Assembly (NCBI GenBank): GCA_050010535.1
Contig: JBEKKT010000005.1
Location: 1-59,075 of the forward strand
DNA from: JAJRAG01 sp050010535
GTDB lineage: Archaea; Thermoplasmatota; Thermoplasmata; Methanomassiliicoccales; JACIVX01
Direction: 5' to 3'
DNA length: 59,075 nt
Position 1 is the stretch's first letter; the number at the start of each line of letters is the position of its first letter. This document shows positions 1 to 7,716 of this stretch, piece after piece. Position numbers and translations under genes: made by a program. The notes under the pieces are model-generated. The model did no database searches and was not told where the DNA came from. It saw nothing but the letters and a program-made list of their open reading frames with translations.

Positions 1-1
1 C

Positions 2-410
2 AAATTGGACTGTGATGTGGAAGAAATCATTGATCTGAAGACTCGAGCGGGCCCTATTGGGTACATGGCAGCTGGTCGAGATTTTGAGAAGGGGATTCAT
101 TCTCACGAAAATCGATGAACCGAAGAAGAGTCCATCCGACTACGATCTTGTAATGATTGGGACGCCGTTATGAACAGGCTTGGTCTCCGTACCAATCAAG
201 ACTTACTGCACGCGGATCAAGGATCAGGTCGGAAGGGTGACGTTCTTTCTGACGCAAGACGGAGATGAGTGTCGGGCCTTCGAGGAGATGAAGGCGATTC
301 TTGGATGGGAACCGATCTCGTCGCTCGCGTCAAACAGGAAAAAAGATGTGGGCACCGGTACATACCGAAATAAGCTCGACGCCTCCATTGAGAAGGTGAT
401 GAATAGCTAG
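2..410 (+). pseudogene. Decayed flavodoxin-family gene, 5' end outside window
   Basis: Conceptual translation in two frames gives a continuous flavodoxin-like C-terminal part. The first frame (from base 2) reads a segment with DLKTRAGPIGY and AAGRD and stops near 116. The second frame (from about 102) continues with KIDEPKKSPSDYDLVMIGTP, meets an in-frame TGA at 171-173 where the family usually has a tryptophan (GTP-x-W), and then runs to 410 with a strand like VTFFLTQDGD. Intact relatives bind FMN through loops around GTPVW and the TQ-G-G segment. One frameshift (about 88-102) plus one nonsense codon imply a dead gene, unless both are sequence errors. The downstream fragment could start at TTG 180 but would lack the FMN fold. 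The family call is fairly sure; the exact subfamily is not. Confidence 0.65.
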
Positions 411-719
411 GGTCAGACTTGGATTGAGGCAGACTTGCTCGAATTAAGAGCTGAACTCAATTCCTTTGCGATTGGAGGATGCGTTGCGGATGGGTTTCGG
501 GGTGCCCTGTCGGATTCCCTTGCTGGCTCTCAAGAGACGTGGGGACTCGTATCTGGTCGGACCCACTCGCTTTCGACACTAATGACAGTTCCACAACGGA
601 CGATGGGAAGAGAGACTGAAGAGAATTTTACATCAGCGACTCTGTCGACGACGCTGCAGTCCTAATCTTCTGAGCTGCCAGACGACACAAAGAATTTAAG
701 ATTTCACCACGATTGCCTG
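411..719. other. Intergenic stretch, no convincing gene
   Basis: About 310 bases between the flavodoxin remnant and the DnaA-like gene. A 76-codon open frame lies here on the plus strand but has no recognisable domain. An AT-rich element near 690-700 (AATTTAAGAT) lies about 25 bases before the ATG at 720 and could be the TATA box of a leaderless transcript. Nothing else stands out. Confidence 0.4.
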
Positions 720-2876
720 ATGGTAAGTGTGCTAACAGAGATGGGAGTGCCAGAAGGACAGATCGTCGAGAGACAGAACGGAACGGGAAATGCGCTGAAG
801 ATGATCCTCGACGAGGTCAAGAAGTTCTCATTCTCGGGATTCGTAAAGGTTGCCCTGATCGACAAGGTGAATAGGTCTGAAGGAATGATCCTTTTCGAAG
901 ACGGCGACCCGATCGTGGCCGCCTACATCTTTAGGCGCTCTGGGGGGAAGAAGGAAAGACTGTACAAAGGAGGAAAGGCTGCAGAGTTCATATGGCAAGA
1001 TTCCGTCTGCCAGGACGCGATTATCACTCTTCACGCGAAGATCCAAACGCGGGAGATCGCTAGCATATTTCAAGGTGGGGAGGTCAACCGCGTCGAGCTG
1101 CTCCCCCCTCCTTGGATCCCTAATCCGGTGCGACCGATCGACGTGGAGATGCTCAAGGGCGTCGACGAGAACGTCGCTAAGAGAATCGTGAAGTGGTCGG
1201 AATCTGGATACGACGTCCAGAGCCTCCTCGTCCTCTACGACAACAATCCTAAGAAGGCAGCCAAAGCGCTGTCCTGCTTCGAAGGGAACATTGAGAAGAT
1301 CGAGGAGATGAAGGAGGCCCTCCAGTTCCTAAAGACGAATGGATACGAGAGAGAGTCAGAGTCGCTACTGAGGAAAATGAGCGATCCGGAAAGGGTGTCA
1401 GATATCCAGGCGGAGCTTGAGGCGCTCCGCAACAAGGTGGAGATGTCCGATTCCGCTGTCATGGCAGAGAAGCAAATCCAAGATGACATGGAGAGGAAGA
1501 AGCTAGACGAGCGCGTAGACGGGGTCTACGACCTCATACTCCAGTACCACAAGATGAGCTCTCAGGGCATTCCGAAAAGGACGAAATGCCCCAACTGCGG
1601 CGGACCCCTCGACTCGAGCGGTAATTGCCCTGGGTGCATCGGTGCGGGAGAGAAGGCCGCATACGGGCGCGCCCTGAATCCGCGCCTGACCTTCGAGAGC
1701 TTCGTGACGGGGCCGAACAACTCGTTCGCAGAAGCGGCGGCACGAGCTGCGGCGATGACCCCCGGCAAGGCATACAACCCACTTTTTATATATAGCAGGT
1801 CGGGTCTGGGAAAGACCCACCTCCTCCAGGCAATAGGGAACTACGCGAGGGAACGCAGTCCCCGGCTAAGGGTGATATACTCCTCCACGGACGCGATAGA
1901 AGAGGAGCTGATCGTATCGCTAGCCTCGAAGAGGCTAGAGGAGTTCAGAACGACCTACCGCGACGCGGACTTGCTCATCATCGACGACCTCCAGTTTCTT
2001 GCCGGAAAGGAGCAGATCCAGGAGGAGATCTTTCACATCTTCAACGACCTGATGGACAAGAACAAGCAGATAGTGATGGCATGCGACAGGCTACCGAAGG
2101 AGATCCCTTCGGTCGGAGACAGGTTGGCGACTAGATTCGAGTCCGGCCTGATAGCGGACATCCAGCCCCCGGACCTCCAGACCCGACTCGCAATACTCGA
2201 AAGTAGGGCAAAGGAGGACAAGCTGTCCGTCCCCAAGGATGTACTCGGGTTCGTCGCCGAGGTATGCAAGGACAACGTCAGACAACTCGAGGGAGGTCTG
2301 AACAGGGTCGTGGCATTCTCCTCGCTGATGCGTTCCGATATAACGATCAAGCTGGCCAAGGAAATCCTCACTCGGGAGGCGAAGGAAGCAAGGAGCGCGA
2401 AGGTGAAAGTGGAGGTCCAGGATGGGCAGAGCTACTTGGTGGAGGAAGAGAAGCCCGAGGTCTCCCATAGGATATTCGCCTCCAAGCTGAAGGAAGGCTA
2501 CAAAGGTCTAGCGATAACCCGAGGGCACCCGAGAGTCCTGAGAGAGAAGCTCGTGAACATGGAGGCGGTCGTGTTCTGGCTGACCGACCATGAATCGAAG
2601 ACAGAACGGACCGTCCTACCATCCTTGGAGAGGATCATGCTGATCATCGAGGAGTTCAGCCAACCTGACAAGAAGAGCATCGTGCTGTTGGACGACATCC
2701 AGTACCTCATAAGTAACACCACCTTCGAGGGGATTGTGCGATTCATAAGAAACGTGGTGGACGAGGTCTCCGAGCGCCCTGCGATATTCCTCGTATCGGT
2801 GAACCAAGAAAGCCTGAAGACTCAGGAACGTTCCATCCTTGAGAGAGAGATGGAAGTAATCAGACACCGCGAGTAA
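720..2876 (+). CDS. DnaA-type AAA+ ATPase fused to zinc ribbon and DUF835
   Basis: A 718-residue protein of several modules. Residues about 30-120 form a DUF2226/DUF4388-like N-terminal domain. About 140-280 is helical and partly coiled. A zinc ribbon (CPNC at 290-293, CPGC at 303-306) follows. Residues about 318-550 are a clear match to DnaA domain III: entry motif NPRLTFESFV, Walker A SGLGKTH (361-367), Walker B LLIIDDLQF (418-426), an arginine-finger box GDRLATRFESGL (466-477) and the sensor II motif NVRQLEGGLNRV (519-530). Residues about 580-712 are DUF835, with its own LLDDIQYL strand. The DnaA domain IV helix-turn-helix that binds DnaA boxes is absent. Bacterial DnaA opens the origin. 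Archaea use Orc1/Cdc6 (present here at 45.5 kb), so this is more likely a regulator or loader than the initiator; that role is inference. ATG 720 fits a leaderless start. Confidence 0.85.
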   Translation: MVSVLTEMGVPEGQIVERQNGTGNALKMILDEVKKFSFSGFVKVALIDKVNRSEGMILFEDGDPIVAAYIFRRSGGKKERLYKGGKAAEFIWQDSVCQDAIITLHAKIQTREIASIFQGGEVNRVELLPPPWIPNPVRPIDVEMLKGVDENVAKRIVKWSESGYDVQSLLVLYDNNPKKAAKALSCFEGNIEKIEEMKEALQFLKTNGYERESESLLRKMSDPERVSDIQAELEALRNKVEMSDSAVMAEKQIQDDMERKKLDERVDGVYDLILQYHKMSSQGIPKRTKCPNCGGPLDSSGNCPGCIGAGEKAAYGRALNPRLTFESFVTGPNNSFAEAAARAAAMTPGKAYNPLFIYSRSGLGKTHLLQAIGNYARERSPRLRVIYSSTDAIEEELIVSLASKRLEEFRTTYRDADLLIIDDLQFLAGKEQIQEEIFHIFNDLMDKNKQIVMACDRLPKEIPSVGDRLATRFESGLIADIQPPDLQTRLAILESRAKEDKLSVPKDVLGFVAEVCKDNVRQLEGGLNRVVAFSSLMRSDITIKLAKEILTREAKEARSAKVKVEVQDGQSYLVEEEKPEVSHRIFASKLKEGYKGLAITRGHPRVLREKLVNMEAVVFWLTDHESKTERTVLPSLERIMLIIEEFSQPDKKSIVLLDDIQYLISNTTFEGIVRFIRNVVDEVSERPAIFLVSVNQESLKTQERSILEREMEVIRHRE

Positions 2877-2893
2877 GGAGATCTTGGATAGGA

Positions 2894-4009
2894 CTACAGA
2901 TGCTTTGCCTCAGTCTTGAACTCGATGAGCCGCTCGAGCGACTCCTCCTGATCGCCTCGTTTGAGAGCAACACCGGCATCCTTAAGGATCTTGACCAGTG
3001 CTGAGACATCCTTGCCCTCCGCCTTCGCGTCTAGCAGGACACCTTTCGCCTTCTTCAGCTCCCCCTTGAGCACTTCCGGCAAAGAGGCCGCGAGCTCTTC
3101 CCTTCCCTTCCGAGCCAATATCCCCATCATGCTCCAATCGCCGTGCTGCCCGGCGTCCCTTGCCTCGTTCAGGAGCTTCCTTGAGTCGCGGACGTCGATA
3201 TAGAATCTCTCGGAGTTCTGGATAAGTCTCTCGAGAGCATCACAGATCTCGTTCGCCTCGACGTACTTGCCGGTGATTCTCTCGGCCTCGGTCCTTCCCA
3301 CCTTCGCCTCTGCAAGCGCCCCGGCGAAATCTCCGGCCTCATTTCTAGCCTTCACGTTCGCTATTGCCTGAGAGATCGCGGTCGGGTCCGAACCGGTCTT
3401 CTTCGCGACCTCTGCGAGCTTGTCCAGGTAATCCAGGTCCCGTGCTATCCGTTCGTCGATGGCGGACCTCACGCTCTCGAGACATTGCTTCACGAATTTG
3501 ACGGCCGAGACAACGTCCCTCTGCCTGCCGACCCTGACTGCCTTGTCTATGTATCGCCTTCCCTCCGCAGCGTCGATCCCATACTCAGACGCAAGGGAGA
3601 GGAGCGGTTTGACTTCTTCGACAAGAAGAGGGAATTGCTTGCGAATCTCGATCTCCTCGGGGGTCTCAGCAGGGACTGACGGAACAAGCTCCGGGGTTGC
3701 GATCCCTGGAGCAGCGGCAGTTGACGCGGCTCCGGGAACGGCAGAAGATGCTGCCTGGGCAACTGACGATTCAGGTGCCGTTTCCATCTCAAAGATCGCT
3801 CCGCATTTGGGGCACTTGGTGATATCGGCTGGCACAGTGGTCCCGCACTCCGGACACTCGAACTCGGAGACCTCTTCGATTACAAACTCGACGCCGCATT
3901 TGGGACACTTCGAGACCTGGCCAACAATGTGTGTCCCACATTCCGGGCAGTCGAATTCAAGCTTCCCACCCGATTCCTTATTCTCGTCCGAAGGGCGACC
4001 GCCAAGCAA
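2894..4009 (-). CDS. Zinc-ribbon protein with long helical C-terminal domain
   Basis: A 371-residue protein. Four CPxC knuckles near the N terminus (CPECG, CPKCG, CPECG, CPKCG) form two zinc ribbons within residues about 20-75. An Ala/Pro-rich linker (about 78-115) follows, then about 250 residues of charged helical sequence with no known domain. Such proteins are common in Thermoplasmatota and are probably scaffolds or regulators; no enzyme motif is visible. The start is taken as TTG 4009, preceded by GGTGGTC; no ATG lies in frame upstream. It converges on the DnaA-DUF835 gene with only 17 bases between the stops, and both have zinc ribbons and coiled helices, so a functional link is possible but unproven. 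Confidence 0.7.
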   Translation of the reverse strand: MLGGRPSDENKESGGKLEFDCPECGTHIVGQVSKCPKCGVEFVIEEVSEFECPECGTTVPADITKCPKCGAIFEMETAPESSVAQAASSAVPGAASTAAAPGIATPELVPSVPAETPEEIEIRKQFPLLVEEVKPLLSLASEYGIDAAEGRRYIDKAVRVGRQRDVVSAVKFVKQCLESVRSAIDERIARDLDYLDKLAEVAKKTGSDPTAISQAIANVKARNEAGDFAGALAEAKVGRTEAERITGKYVEANEICDALERLIQNSERFYIDVRDSRKLLNEARDAGQHGDWSMMGILARKGREELAASLPEVLKGELKKAKGVLLDAKAEGKDVSALVKILKDAGVALKRGDQEESLERLIEFKTEAKHL

Positions 4010-4086
4010 CAGACCACCCGCAGTTGGGCCATTAATTGACTTCGAAATATATAGTTGTCGTTATCAAAGAAGTGTATAGTGAGACC

Positions 4087-4893
4087 TCACTGGGGCACCA
4101 GCATCTTCTTCATCCTCAACGCACCCTTCTCCGGAAGCGGAGTCTCGCTGACTATCGTCACTTTCCTCTGCACTGGACGTAGTGCCTTGGCTAAAAGAGA
4201 GAAATCGGGTTCCTTCGCCTCGAGGGGAAGATGCCTGATTTCCCCGGCCTCGGAATATTCAATGCAACTGAAGTGACAGTGCATGCGCCCGTAGTACATC
4301 GATTCGAACTCGTCAATTGCCTCCTGGAAATCGGTGACGGACCTGAAGCGCCCGCCGTCCCTCGCGTGAAGGTGACCGAAGTCCAGAACAGGCATCGCCC
4401 GGTCCACCTCTTCCATCACGTCCCCTATCTCCCGAAGCGTCCCCCAGGTCCCCCTCCCTCCCATGGTCTCCAGACCGAGCATTGGCCGGAGGCCTTCCTC
4501 CTCCATCGTCTCCGTGCACCTCCTCATTCCCCTGATCACGGCTCTCGTTACGACTTTCGAGCTCTTCCCGGAGTATGATGCGGCATGGATGACGATGACC
4601 CAGGCTCCCATCAGATCGGCGATTCTCGCCGTCTTCACGACCCATTCCATGCTCTTTCTCACGGTCGTTCTGTTGACGGAGTTGAAGTTGGCGTAGTAGG
4701 GAGCGTGGGCGCTGAGCAGAATGCCCAGTTCCTCGGCCTTCGAGCCCATTCTCTTGGCCTTGCCCTCCTCCATCCTCGCTTGGCGAACGAACTGCACCTC
4801 TAGCGCGTTCAATCCCAGCCTGTGCACTCTCTCCAAGGCGTCGATGGGGTTCTTGCTCCCCGATGGATATCCGGCCGGTCCGACGTTGAACAC
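4087..4893 (-). CDS. nfo: Endonuclease IV-like TIM-barrel enzyme (AP endonuclease family 2)
   Basis: The protein has the endonuclease IV/xylose isomerase TIM barrel. Metal-ligand strands are visible in order: SAHAPYYAN, VIHAASYSG, GLETMG, DFGHLHARDGG, HCHFS and SETPL, covering the His/Glu/Asp set of a three-zinc AP endonuclease. Members cut DNA 5' of abasic sites in base excision repair, which suits the OGG-type glycosylase nearby. The open frame extends upstream to 5001, but GTG 4893 is the better start. It gives an N terminus VFNVGPAGYPSGSK aligned with the family, and a TATA-like TTAATAA lies 24-30 bases before it, as expected for a leaderless transcript. Length from that start is 268 residues, normal for the family. 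Confidence 0.8.
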   Translation of the reverse strand: MFNVGPAGYPSGSKNPIDALERVHRLGLNALEVQFVRQARMEEGKAKRMGSKAEELGILLSAHAPYYANFNSVNRTTVRKSMEWVVKTARIADLMGAWVIVIHAASYSGKSSKVVTRAVIRGMRRCTETMEEEGLRPMLGLETMGGRGTWGTLREIGDVMEEVDRAMPVLDFGHLHARDGGRFRSVTDFQEAIDEFESMYYGRMHCHFSCIEYSEAGEIRHLPLEAKEPDFSLLAKALRPVQRKVTIVSETPLPEKGALRMKKMLVPQ

Positions 4894-4916
4894 GTTACGG
4901 GTGATGGACCCGGTGG

Positions 4917-4923
4917 TTATTAA
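4917..4923 (-). promoter_or_regulatory. TATA-like box of the endonuclease IV gene
   Basis: On the minus strand TTAATAA sits 24-30 bases upstream of GTG 4893, the spacing of an archaeal TATA box for a leaderless mRNA. It argues against the longer open frame starting at 5001. Confidence 0.4.
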
Positions 4924-5046
4924 CCCTTGACGAGCTCTTTCCCCTAGCATCCTCAGACGCCCAGCCCAGGACATTGGCACAATCATGAGCCCGGTCTGCA
5001 AAGATTATCTACCAGGGAAGATGTTCTACGTGGTTGGGGGCAGAAC

Positions 5047-5529
5047 ATGATGATCGAACCCGTGCTGATCGAGAAACCTTCAGACGTGAACATCATAGTG
5101 GGCCAGTCCCACTTCATCAAGACGGCAGAGGATCTGTACGAGGCGATGATCAATGCCGTTCCGGGCATAAAGTTCGGGGTCGCCTTCTGCGAAGCGTCTT
5201 CGGACAGGCTCGTGAGAGTGGAGGGCAACGACGACGAGCTGAGAGAGTACGCGGCTAGGAACGCGACGAAGATAGGTGCTGGCCACACCTTCGTACTGAT
5301 CATCAGGAACGCCTACCCGATCAATGTGCTGAAAAGCATAAGGGACGTGCCTGAGGTCTGCAGCATATTCTGCGCATCCGCAAATGATGTGGAAGTGCTC
5401 GTCGCAGAGACGCAGAGGGGTCGAGGGATCGTCGGCGTGATAGACGGACAGACCCCGCTTGGAGTTGAAAAGGATGAGGATCTCAAGAAAAGAAGGGAAC
5501 TGCTCCGCAAGTTCGGCTACAAGCGTTGA
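5047..5529 (+). CDS. Adenosine-specific kinase family protein (DUF355)
   Basis: A 160-residue protein matching the COG1839/DUF355 family over its full length. Diagnostic segments are VGQSHFIKTAEDLYEAM near the N terminus, GIKFGVAFCEAS, IGAGHTFVLIIRNAYP, and the C-terminal GRGIVGVIDG and DLKKRRELLRKFGY. A member from Pyrobaculum binds AMP or adenosine, hence the family name; the physiological role is poorly known. The start is ATG 5047. The following methyltransferase gene begins at or just before its stop, so the two are probably cotranscribed with the glycosylase gene. Conservation is high and no residue looks out of place. Confidence 0.85.
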   Translation: MMIEPVLIEKPSDVNIIVGQSHFIKTAEDLYEAMINAVPGIKFGVAFCEASSDRLVRVEGNDDELREYAARNATKIGAGHTFVLIIRNAYPINVLKSIRDVPEVCSIFCASANDVEVLVAETQRGRGIVGVIDGQTPLGVEKDEDLKKRRELLRKFGYKR

Positions 5530-5533
5530 GACC

Positions 5534-6304
5534 GTGAAGGAGAGCCTGGACGAGTACGAGGTGTCGGCGAAGTACTACGACATCTGGACCGAGGACCTCA
5601 CCGAGGACATAGAGTTCTATCGGCAGCTCGCCGAGACGACGGGCTTCCCGATACTGGAATGCATGTGCGGGACCGGAAGAATATTGATTCCTCTAGCAAA
5701 GAAAGGATACGAGGTCATGGGAATCGACAGGAGCGCTGCCATGCTCGACTGCCTTACCGCCAAGCTTGAGCTCCTGGACGACGAGACGCAAGGCAAGATC
5801 GACGTGATTCACGACGACATCAGAACCTTCAAGACGAAAGAGCGGTTCAGACTGGCGATCGTCCCCTTCAACTCCTTCCTGCATCTCCTCGAGACGAAAG
5901 ACCAGGAGACCGCGCTGAAGAACATATCGAAGCATATGACCGGCGAGGGGCTGCTTAGCATGAGCGTCTTCAACCCGAAGCTTGACAGACCCGAGAAAGT
6001 CGTCCGCCACGAGGGAACGAAGTTGACCGCCCAAGGAGAGATCATATCAAAATTCGAATGCCAGACGTTCGACCAGCCGTCCCAGCGCACGACCGTCCAT
6101 TACTTCTACGACATCTCGAGGCAAGACCGTCAGCTCAAGAGGGTGACGACGACTTTCACGCTCCGATACCTGTTCCACAGAGAGGCTATGGACCTCCTAG
6201 AGCGATGTGGGTTCGACGTCCTTGAAGTGTACGGCGATTACGACTTCAGCCCGTTCAAGAAGACGAGCGACCTCATGATCTTCGTGGCAAGGAAGGCCAA
6301 ATGA
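5534..6304 (+). CDS. Class I SAM-dependent methyltransferase
   Basis: The SAM-binding glycine loop is CMCGTGRILIPLAKKG and motif II follows as EVMGIDRSAAML, with IDVIHDDI (motif III) and LAIVPFNSFLHL (motif IV). The N terminus (YYDIWTEDL) resembles the YDxxxxD start of small-molecule methyltransferases. The substrate cannot be told. GTG 5534 is chosen because it lies 4 bases after the upstream stop and gives 256 residues; an in-frame ATG at 5474, with GGAG before it, would overlap the upstream gene by 56 bases and add 20 residues. The last four bases overlap the glycosylase start (ATGA), so translation is probably coupled. Confidence 0.8.
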   Translation: MKESLDEYEVSAKYYDIWTEDLTEDIEFYRQLAETTGFPILECMCGTGRILIPLAKKGYEVMGIDRSAAMLDCLTAKLELLDDETQGKIDVIHDDIRTFKTKERFRLAIVPFNSFLHLLETKDQETALKNISKHMTGEGLLSMSVFNPKLDRPEKVVRHEGTKLTAQGEIISKFECQTFDQPSQRTTVHYFYDISRQDRQLKRVTTTFTLRYLFHREAMDLLERCGFDVLEVYGDYDFSPFKKTSDLMIFVARKAK

Positions 6305-7107
6305 TTTTCGGAGGCTTGAGCCTGGACCGGACCCTCGGTTGCGGCCAGGTCTTCAGGTGGAAGAAGGAGCGTGGTTGGTGGAAGGGTGTCCTCGCAAATC
6401 GGCTTGTGAAGCTGAGACAGAAGGGGACCAGAATCGAGGTCGTTGGGGGGATCCCGGAGAATTTCCTCATTTCTTATTTCCGTGCAGACGACGACCTCGA
6501 TGGGATCGTTCGTGAGATATCGAAGGACGACTACATGGTCGAGCTGGTCAAGAGGTTCGACGGACTCAGGTTAATCAGACAAGACCCCTGGGAATGCGCT
6601 GCTTCCTACACGCTCGCGACTTATGCTAGCATACCCCGAATCGAGGGCATGATCGAGAACCTCTGCAGAACCTTCGGCCACGAGATATCGGACGGCCTGT
6701 ACTCGTTCCCCAAACCGGATGAGATTCTGGAGAACGAGGAAAGGGCGATTCACTGCAACCTAGGTTTCCGGTGTCGCAGGTTCGTGGAATTCGCGAGGAG
6801 GGTGCACGATGCCGACCTAGACTTCGAACGGTTGAGGCGAGTGGGATACGAGGAATGCGTGAATACGCTCAAACGGTTCGAGGGGGTCGGGGATAAGGTC
6901 GCCGACTGCATCACGCTCTTCAGCCTCGACCACGTTGAGGCCTTTCCAATCGACGTCAGGATAAAGCGGGCGATGGAAAAAGCATACGGCGTGAAAGGAA
7001 GCTACAAGAAGGTCAGCGAGTATGGACGGGCATACTTTGGGAAATACGCCGGCTATGCCCAAGAGTACATTTACGTCTCAGAAGCTAGAACCCAGAAGTA
7101 CTACTGA
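6301..7107 (+). CDS. ogg: 8-oxoguanine DNA glycosylase, OGG1/AlkA type
   Basis: The 268-residue protein matches OGG1-family base excision enzymes. LGCGQVFRWKK corresponds to the family GQ-F-RW motif. RQDPWECAASYTLA matches the QDP-E segment. GVGDKVADCITLFSLDH contains the helix-hairpin-helix with the catalytic lysine, followed by PIDVRIKRA with the catalytic aspartate. It would remove 8-oxoguanine and cleave the strand by beta-elimination. The ATG at 6301 overlaps the methyltransferase stop by four bases. No C-terminal cysteine cluster of the endonuclease III type is present. The endonuclease IV-like gene 1.4 kb upstream could supply the next repair step. Confidence 0.88.
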   Translation: MIFGGLSLDRTLGCGQVFRWKKERGWWKGVLANRLVKLRQKGTRIEVVGGIPENFLISYFRADDDLDGIVREISKDDYMVELVKRFDGLRLIRQDPWECAASYTLATYASIPRIEGMIENLCRTFGHEISDGLYSFPKPDEILENEERAIHCNLGFRCRRFVEFARRVHDADLDFERLRRVGYEECVNTLKRFEGVGDKVADCITLFSLDHVEAFPIDVRIKRAMEKAYGVKGSYKKVSEYGRAYFGKYAGYAQEYIYVSEARTQKYY

Positions 7108-7115
7108 ACGAAATC

Positions 7116-7490
7116 TTACTCCATCTGAGGGCAGACGCACAGCGGTGCCTTGAGACCTGTATGGGTTTCGTAGATCGAAACAAGCATTCCACTCTTCTTG
7201 ACCATCTCGCAGATTCTGCATGTCTCGGTCACGATGTCGGACCCATTGGTGATCCTGGAAGCCGCCCGCTCGACCTCTTTCTTGAAATCCTCGTACTTCC
7301 CGCTAGCTTCCATCTCCTTGCTGGTGCCTCGCTTGGACTTCAGGTATTGAGAAATCGCGGCGTCTGTCACCCCAAATCGCCTTGCCACCTCAGCCTGGGT
7401 AAGGCCGTGCTTATCCACGAGCTCTCTTGCCAATTCCCGGCGGATAGAGGGAAGGACATACCACACGATCAACTCGCATGGAATCTTCAT
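7116..7490 (-). CDS. Archaeal XRE-type transcriptional regulator with Cys motif (COG2522-like)
   Basis: A 124-residue protein. Residues about 28-55 form a helix-turn-helix: LTQAEVARRFGVTDAAISQYL. The C-terminal half carries CRICEMVKKSG and a final LCVCP, a four-cysteine arrangement suited to metal or Fe-S binding. This is the layout of COG2522 regulators found across archaea. The target is unknown. A 9-bp perfect inverted repeat (7472-7480 with 7488-7496) covers its own start codon, suggesting autoregulation. The divergent neighbour is the Thi4 gene, so that gene may also be controlled from this region. The end lies 8 bases from the glycosylase stop (convergent). Confidence 0.8.
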   Translation of the reverse strand: MKIPCELIVWYVLPSIRRELARELVDKHGLTQAEVARRFGVTDAAISQYLKSKRGTSKEMEASGKYEDFKKEVERAASRITNGSDIVTETCRICEMVKKSGMLVSIYETHTGLKAPLCVCPQME

Positions 7491-7496
7491 GCGAGT
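7472..7496. promoter_or_regulatory. Inverted repeat over the regulator's start codon (candidate operator)
   Basis: ACTCGCATG, seven bases, then CATGCGAGT: a perfect 9-bp inverted repeat. The right arm contains the start codon of the minus-strand regulator (ATG at 7490). If that gene is leaderless, the site overlaps the transcription start, the usual place for an archaeal repressor. Confidence 0.45.
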
Positions 7497-7716
7497 ATAG
7501 TAAGACTTAACAATATTAAAAGGTTATAATTCGAAAAAACGTAAACACCGTAAGAGTCTCCGATCCAGCGCGTCCTCTTTCCGCTTTCTTTGATTCTACC
7601 ATATCTTTGCGGCCTCTCGGAACAGGAGAAGATGAGAAGAGGAAAGACAACAGATTCTTAAGCAAGAATGGATGTTATCGTTCGGCCCCTTAAGGAAACC
7701 CAGAGGCGATCTCGTG

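Noticed and set aside
435..665. 76-codon open frame after the flavodoxin remnant
   Set aside because: No domain, no ribosome binding site, unusual composition; probably not coding.
1503..1820. Long antisense open frames inside the DnaA-like gene
   Set aside because: Shadows of a GC-rich coding frame; the sense protein has clear motifs.
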